Positions 59,944 to 64,000 of a stretch of DNA of 64,000 nucleotides are shown one piece after another. This DNA comes from WLND01 sp040398845 (GTDB taxonomy: Bacteria > Actinomycetota > Actinomycetes > S36-B12). Below the pieces are notes generated by a model, which was given only the letters and a program-made list of their open reading frames with translations, was not told where the DNA came from and did not search any database. The stretch covers positions 124,001 to 188,000 of the forward strand of contig JBBATH010000006.1 of NCBI GenBank assembly GCA_040398845.1, given 5' to 3'. Every line of letters starts with the position of its first letter. The first letter of the stretch is position 1. The position numbers and the translations under genes were made by a program.

Positions 59944-61071
59944 TCAGAGGCTGGGTGAGTAGCCCGTGGGTGCCACCATGACCGGATCCCACCCGGGGAC
60001 GCCCTCCGGCTGGCGCGGCGCCGGGCCGACGTAGCGGGCGGAGGGGCGAATGAGTCGTCCGGTCTTCTTTTGCTCGAGCACATGCGCACTCCAACCGGCG
60101 AGACGGGCGCAGGTAAACATGGACGTGAACAGGTGAGCGGGTACTTCGGCGAAGTCGAGCAGGATCGCGGCCCAGAACTCGACATTCGTCTCGAGGACGC
60201 GGTCGGGGCGGCGCGCGCGCAACTCGGCGAGAGCAGCCTGCTCGAGCGCGGCTGCCACCTCGTAGCGCTCAGCACCGAGCTCGCGGACAGTGCGGCGCAG
60301 TACCCGAGCCCGCGGATCCTCGGCCCGGTAGACGCGATGGCCGAAGCCCATCAGGCGCTCACCACGGTCGAGGACGCCCCCGACATATGCACCTGCATCG
60401 CCGGTGCGCTCGACCTCCTCGATCATGTGGAGCACCCGGGCGGGCGCGCCGCCGTGCAGGGGGCCGCTCATCGCACCAATCGCGCCAGAAATCGCGGCGG
60501 CCACATCGGCCCCGGTCGAGGCGACGACGCGACTGGCGAAGGTCGAGGCGTTCATACCGTGCTCAGCGGCGGAGACGAAGTAGGCGTCCATTGCCTGGAT
60601 GTGCCGCGGCTCTGGCTCACCGCGCCAGCGGATCATGAATCGCTCAACGACCGTATCGGCTTGATCAATTTGGGACTGCGGGATCATCGGCTGGCCGAGG
60701 CCACGGGCCGACTGCGCGACGAAGGAGAGCGCCATGACTGACACGTGGGCGAGGTTCTCGCGGGCGGTGTCGTCATCGATGTCGAGGAGGGGCCTCAGAC
60801 CCCATGCGGGTGCGAGCATGGCGATCGCCGACTGCACGTCGACCCGTACGTCACCTGAGTGGATGGGAATCGGGAAGGGCTCCGCCGGAGGCAGGCCGGG
60901 GTTGAACTCGTTGTCGACGAGGAGACCCCAGACGTTGCCATAGGAGACCCGTCCGACCAGGTCCTCGATGTCGACACCGCGGTAGCGCAGGGCACCTCCA
61001 TCACGGTCGGGCTCTGCAATCTGGGTCTCGAAGGCAATGACGCCCTCAAGGCCGGGCACGAATTCAGGCAT
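59944..61071 (-). CDS. Citrate synthase
   Basis: 375 residues, the shorter actinobacterial type. Start VPGLEGVIAFETQIAEPDRDGGALRYRGVDIEDL, catalytic His regions MSGPLHGGAPARV and MGFGHRVYRAEDPRA, and Asp in the VEFWAAILLDFAEVP segment. Condenses acetyl-CoA and oxaloacetate. Same strand as serC with a 64-bp gap, and divergent from pdxH. Confidence 0.95.
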   Translation of the reverse strand: MPEFVPGLEGVIAFETQIAEPDRDGGALRYRGVDIEDLVGRVSYGNVWGLLVDNEFNPGLPPAEPFPIPIHSGDVRVDVQSAIAMLAPAWGLRPLLDIDDDTARENLAHVSVMALSFVAQSARGLGQPMIPQSQIDQADTVVERFMIRWRGEPEPRHIQAMDAYFVSAAEHGMNASTFASRVVASTGADVAAAISGAIGAMSGPLHGGAPARVLHMIEEVERTGDAGAYVGGVLDRGERLMGFGHRVYRAEDPRARVLRRTVRELGAERYEVAAALEQAALAELRARRPDRVLETNVEFWAAILLDFAEVPAHLFTSMFTCARLAGWSAHVLEQKKTGRLIRPSARYVGPAPRQPEGVPGWDPVMVAPTGYSPSL

Positions 61072-61190
61072 GCGTCACTCCTCCAACAGTTATTGGCTCA
61101 TCCAACCCGACCCGGATGTCTGGGATGTGTCCGGGTCGGGTGAACGTGACGTGCGTCGCGTCCACGGCCATTTCATGGTTGGGTCTGAGC

Positions 61191-61886
61191 ATGAGCCTTT
61201 TGACGCCCCCGCCGGACGATGCACCGCGTCGCCTGGCCGATCTGCGTGTTTCGTATGACACCGGCACCCTCGCTGCAGGCGACCTTGCGGACAATCCGCT
61301 CGAGGCATTTCACTCATGGTTCGACGAAGCTGAGGCAGCCCAACTGCCCGAACCAAATGCGATGATTCTCGCGACGGCGACCCCAAACGCGGCGCCCAGC
61401 GCGCGAACGGTTCTGCTCAAGCAGGCCGACGCTCGTGGATTCGTCCTCTATACGAATCTGGCCTCGCGAAAAAGCAATGAACTGCGTGAAAATCCGCAGG
61501 CCTCGCTCGTATTCCCGTGGTTCGCCATGCATCGTCAGGTCTGCGTGGTCGGGACTGCGGAGCTCATCGAGCGAGTTGAGGTCGAGGAGTACTTCCGATC
61601 CCGGCCGCGGGAGTCAAGGCTCGGAGCCTGGGCGAGCGAGCAATCGTCGGTGATCGAGGATCGGCGAATCCTCGAGGAGCGGTACGCACGTATGGATGCT
61701 GAATTCGGTGACGAGGTCCCGGTTCCAGAGTTCTGGGGTGGCTGGCTCATCAGGCCAGTGTCGGTCGAGTTCTGGCAGGGACGTCCCTCGCGGCTCCACG
61801 ACCGGCTGCGCTTTCGAAGGTCGGGCGCTGCCGTGGCGCCCCTGGACGATCCGGCGAGGTGGCGGGTGGAGCGTCTGTCCCCCTGA
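61191..61886 (+). CDS. pdxH: Pyridoxamine 5'-phosphate oxidase
   Basis: 231 residues: an N-terminal LADLRVSYDTGTLAAGDLADNPLEAFHSWFDEA, FMN-binding ARTVLLKQADARGFVLYTNLASRKSNEL, and the C-terminal WLIRPVSVEFWQGRPSRLHDRLRFRR signature. Oxidises PNP/PMP to pyridoxal phosphate, the cofactor of the neighbouring SerC. ATG 61191 is chosen to give the family's normal length; the upstream extension is not conserved. Confidence 0.95.
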   Translation: MSLLTPPPDDAPRRLADLRVSYDTGTLAAGDLADNPLEAFHSWFDEAEAAQLPEPNAMILATATPNAAPSARTVLLKQADARGFVLYTNLASRKSNELRENPQASLVFPWFAMHRQVCVVGTAELIERVEVEEYFRSRPRESRLGAWASEQSSVIEDRRILEERYARMDAEFGDEVPVPEFWGGWLIRPVSVEFWQGRPSRLHDRLRFRRSGAAVAPLDDPARWRVERLSP

Positions 61887-61921
61887 CCTCGGTCGGGTCG
61901 ACCGGCGCGTAGGTTCGCCCC

Positions 61922-63181
61922 GTGGCCCGCCTCTTCGTCGACCTGACGCCGCTGCGGGTCAGTAGGCCCTACCGCCGACTGTGGACGGCGATGGGGATCA
62001 GCAACATCGGGCAGCAAATGACGGCCATCGCCGTTGGCCTTCAGGTGTACGAGCTCACCAACTCGAGCTTCATGGTCGGACTGGTCGGCCTGTTCCAACT
62101 CGTGCCACTCGTCGGGTTCGGCCTCTACGGTGGCACGCTCTCCGACGCCTTCGACAGGCGGCTGGTGGGGCTGGTCTCCGCTCTCGGCCTGTGGGCGTGC
62201 TCTGTTGGGTTCCTCGTCCAGTCGACACTCGGCCTGGAGTCCGTGGCGGTGCTCTACGGGCTCATCGCGATCCAGTCGGCGTTCTTCGCGGTTGGGAATC
62301 CTGCACGACAGGCCATCATTCCCCGTCTCGTGGGCCAGGATCTATTGCCGGCTGCGAACGCGCTCGGCATGCTTACCTGGAGTGTGGGATTCACGATCGG
62401 GCCCCTGCTCGGCGGGATTCTCGTCGCGACGTCCGGCACCGTCACCCTGCCCTATCTCGTCGACGTCATCGGGTTCGGTGTTGTCGTGTGGGCGATGTGG
62501 CAACTGCCAAAACTGCCGCCCACCACTGTCCCTGGCGACGCCGTACCCCGCGCGGGCTGGGGGGCCGTGAAGGAGGGCTTCGTCTTCCTCAAGGGGAAGC
62601 GCAATCTCCAGATGACGTTCTATGAGGACCTCATCGCGATGGTGTTCGGGATGCCGCGCGCGCTCTTCCCGGCGATCGCCGCCCAGTGGTACGGGGGATC
62701 TGTCCGTGATGTCGCGACGGTGCTGGGGCTGCTCGCTGCGGCGCCGGCGCTCGGCGCGGTGCTCTCCGGAATCTTCTCCGGTCCGCTCGGTCGGGTGCGC
62801 TGGCAGGGGCGCGCGATCGTCATCTCGATCGTGGTCTGGGGCACCGCGATTGCGGCGTTCGGCGGGGTGCGATGGCTCCCCCTCGCGCTGCTCTTCCTCG
62901 CGATTGCCGGCGCCGCCGACAATGTGTCGGCTGTGTTCCGGGCGACAATCCTTCAGGCTGCCACGCCTGATGAGTACCGGGGACGGCTCCAAGGGGTGTT
63001 CACCGTCGTTGTGGCCGGCGGCCCGCGCCTCGGCGATGTCGAGGCGGGCACGGTGGCGGTCATCTTCGGCGAGACCGTGTCGGTGATCTCCGGGGGTGTT
63101 GCGTGCGTCCTGCTCGCGCTTGGTCTCGCGCGGGCGGTGCCGTCGTTCTGGCAATACGACGCGCATGACCCGGTTCCCTAG
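61922..63181 (+). CDS. MFS exporter (EntS-like)
   Basis: 419 residues with about 12 membrane segments. MGISNIGQQMTAIAVGLQVYELTNSSFMVGLVGLFQLVPLVGFGLYGGTLSDAFDRR is typical of the EntS/MFS_3 exporters, and a Pro-rich central loop follows the sixth helix. Substrate unknown; the family exports siderophores and drugs. GTG 61922, 35 bases after pdxH. It overlaps the convergent photolyase end by 4 bases. Confidence 0.85.
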   Translation: MARLFVDLTPLRVSRPYRRLWTAMGISNIGQQMTAIAVGLQVYELTNSSFMVGLVGLFQLVPLVGFGLYGGTLSDAFDRRLVGLVSALGLWACSVGFLVQSTLGLESVAVLYGLIAIQSAFFAVGNPARQAIIPRLVGQDLLPAANALGMLTWSVGFTIGPLLGGILVATSGTVTLPYLVDVIGFGVVVWAMWQLPKLPPTTVPGDAVPRAGWGAVKEGFVFLKGKRNLQMTFYEDLIAMVFGMPRALFPAIAAQWYGGSVRDVATVLGLLAAAPALGAVLSGIFSGPLGRVRWQGRAIVISIVVWGTAIAAFGGVRWLPLALLFLAIAGAADNVSAVFRATILQAATPDEYRGRLQGVFTVVVAGGPRLGDVEAGTVAVIFGETVSVISGGVACVLLALGLARAVPSFWQYDAHDPVP

Positions 63182-64000
63182 CGATCGTTACCGGGGGAGG
63201 GCTTCTTCGTCTCGGCTAGGTCGGCCAACGCGACCTCGCGCTCCAATTTGTGATCAACGATTCTCCTCGGATAGGCGTGGTCGTAGCCGGCCGGCTGGTC
63301 CCAGGGCTCGTGCGCGGAGGCTCCCGGAAGGTGGGCAAGTTCTGGAACGTAGCGGCGGACGTAGTCGCCGTCGGGGTCGAACCGCAGGCCCTGGGCTACC
63401 GGATTGAAGACCCGGTAGAAGGGTGAGGCGTCGGTGCCGCAGCCGGCGGTCCACTGCCAGCCGTGGGCGTTGCTCGCGAGGTCGCCGTCGCGTAGCCAGT
63501 GCATGAACTCAGCGGCCCCCCGCTGCCAGGGCAGGTGCAGGTCCTTGACGAGGAAGCTGGCGACGACCATCCGGACCCGGTTGTGGACCCAGCCTTGCGC
63601 CCGAAGTTGGCGCATTCCTGCATCGACGAACGGGTAGCCGGTTCGACCCTGCGCCCAGTTGGCGAAAGCATCATCGGCGGCCGGTCCGGTGTTCCAGCGC
63701 ATGTTGGTGTCGAACCGCTCGTTGAGTGACACGCGTGCCGAGTCGGGTCGATGTGCGAGCACCTCCGCGTAGAACTCCCGCCAGCAGATCTCCTTGCGGA
63801 ACACCTCATCGACATCAGCGAGTTCCGGGAGCAGGCTGCGCGGATGGATTTCGCCCCACTTGAGGTGGTGGCCGAGGGCGCTCGTGCCAGCGAGGTCGGC
63901 GCGGTTCCGGTTGGCGTCGTAGGTTGGGAGGCCGGTGGATCGAAAGGACTCCCAGCGCTCCCAAGCGGCCTCCTCGCCGGCCGCGGGCAGGCTGAGGTCG
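63178..64000 (-). CDS. phr: Deoxyribodipyrimidine photolyase, C-terminal part (runs off the window)
   Basis: About 273 C-terminal residues of a ~450-residue photolyase; the 5' part lies beyond the window. Seen are WERWESFRSTGLPTYDANRNRADLAGTSALGHHLKWGEIHPR, the FAD-binding FRKEICWREFYAEVLAHRP, VDAGMRQLRAQGWVHNRVRMVVASFLVKDLHLPWQRGAAEFMHWLRDGDLASNAHGWQW (lesion and FAD pocket), and SPFYRVFNPV. Light-driven repair of UV pyrimidine dimers. Confidence 0.95.
   Translation of the reverse strand, partial: DLSLPAAGEEAAWERWESFRSTGLPTYDANRNRADLAGTSALGHHLKWGEIHPRSLLPELADVDEVFRKEICWREFYAEVLAHRPDSARVSLNERFDTNMRWNTGPAADDAFANWAQGRTGYPFVDAGMRQLRAQGWVHNRVRMVVASFLVKDLHLPWQRGAAEFMHWLRDGDLASNAHGWQWTAGCGTDASPFYRVFNPVAQGLRFDPDGDYVRRYVPELAHLPGASAHEPWDQPAGYDHAYPRRIVDHKLEREVALADLAETKKPSPGNDR

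Overview
This is a high-GC bacterial chromosome segment, almost certainly from an actinomycete. The evidence is a set of actinobacterial hallmark genes: DUF3027, DUF2530 and DUF3263 proteins, the split XPB-type helicase pair, the serC / citrate synthase / pdxH neighbourhood, and a groEL behind CIRCE boxes. Many genes have GTG or TTG starts and 4-bp ATGA/GTGA overlaps. I cannot name the species.

Layout. 0.2-3.3 kb: cell-surface genes (DUF3494 ice-binding-like adhesin, DUF4333 lipoprotein, SGNH hydrolase). 3.3-15.9 kb: a gene-poor genomic island. It holds tRNA-Thr(TGT) plus two tRNA-Thr fragments, a higBA toxin-antitoxin pair and a decayed higA copy, a TumE-like pair, broken transposases (ISAzo13 and IS982 families), dispersed hairpin repeats, and unusual lipoproteins. 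One lipoprotein carries a cold-shock domain. Three others share a lipoprotein leader and an upstream palindrome but differ completely downstream (Ig-like repeats, DUF1566/Lcl, fibronectin III). 15.9-20.8 kb: DUF2332 protein, Fe/2OG-oxygenase-like protein, a DUF2231-cytochrome b5 membrane protein and a membrane spermidine-synthase-like protein. 20.9-33.5 kb: an uptake and catabolic cluster (CocE hydrolase, Rieske oxygenase, family-5 binding protein, alpha/beta hydrolase, dimethylglycine-dehydrogenase-like flavoprotein, four-gene Dpp/Opp ABC transporter). An IS5-like remnant sits exactly at the tail-to-tail stop codons in the middle of it.

33.7-44.4 kb: CPBP protease, DUF3263, MalE-like binding protein, groEL with two CIRCE operators, a RES/MbcA-type toxin-antitoxin insertion, a PEBP-YHYH operon, a YceI-like protein and a ClC channel. 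44.5-51.2 kb: a Doc toxin-antitoxin pair, XPB helicase, and an M20 peptidase / GNAT / enolase-superfamily trio that fits the N-succinyl-amino-acid route for turning D- into L-amino acids. A hipBA pair broken by amber codons follows. 51.3-64 kb: conserved actinobacterial housekeeping (XPB-N/WYL protein, cold-shock protein, DUF3027, DUF2530, AzgA purine permease, secreted propeller-like protein, two MFS exporters, serC, citrate synthase, pdxH, photolyase running off the end).

How it fits together: conserved blocks at both ends flank accessory material. The 3.3-15.7 kb island and the toxin-antitoxin loci (five recognisable, two of them decayed or duplicated) mark sites of repeated insertion and decay. 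Family assignments rest on motifs read by eye; no database search was run.
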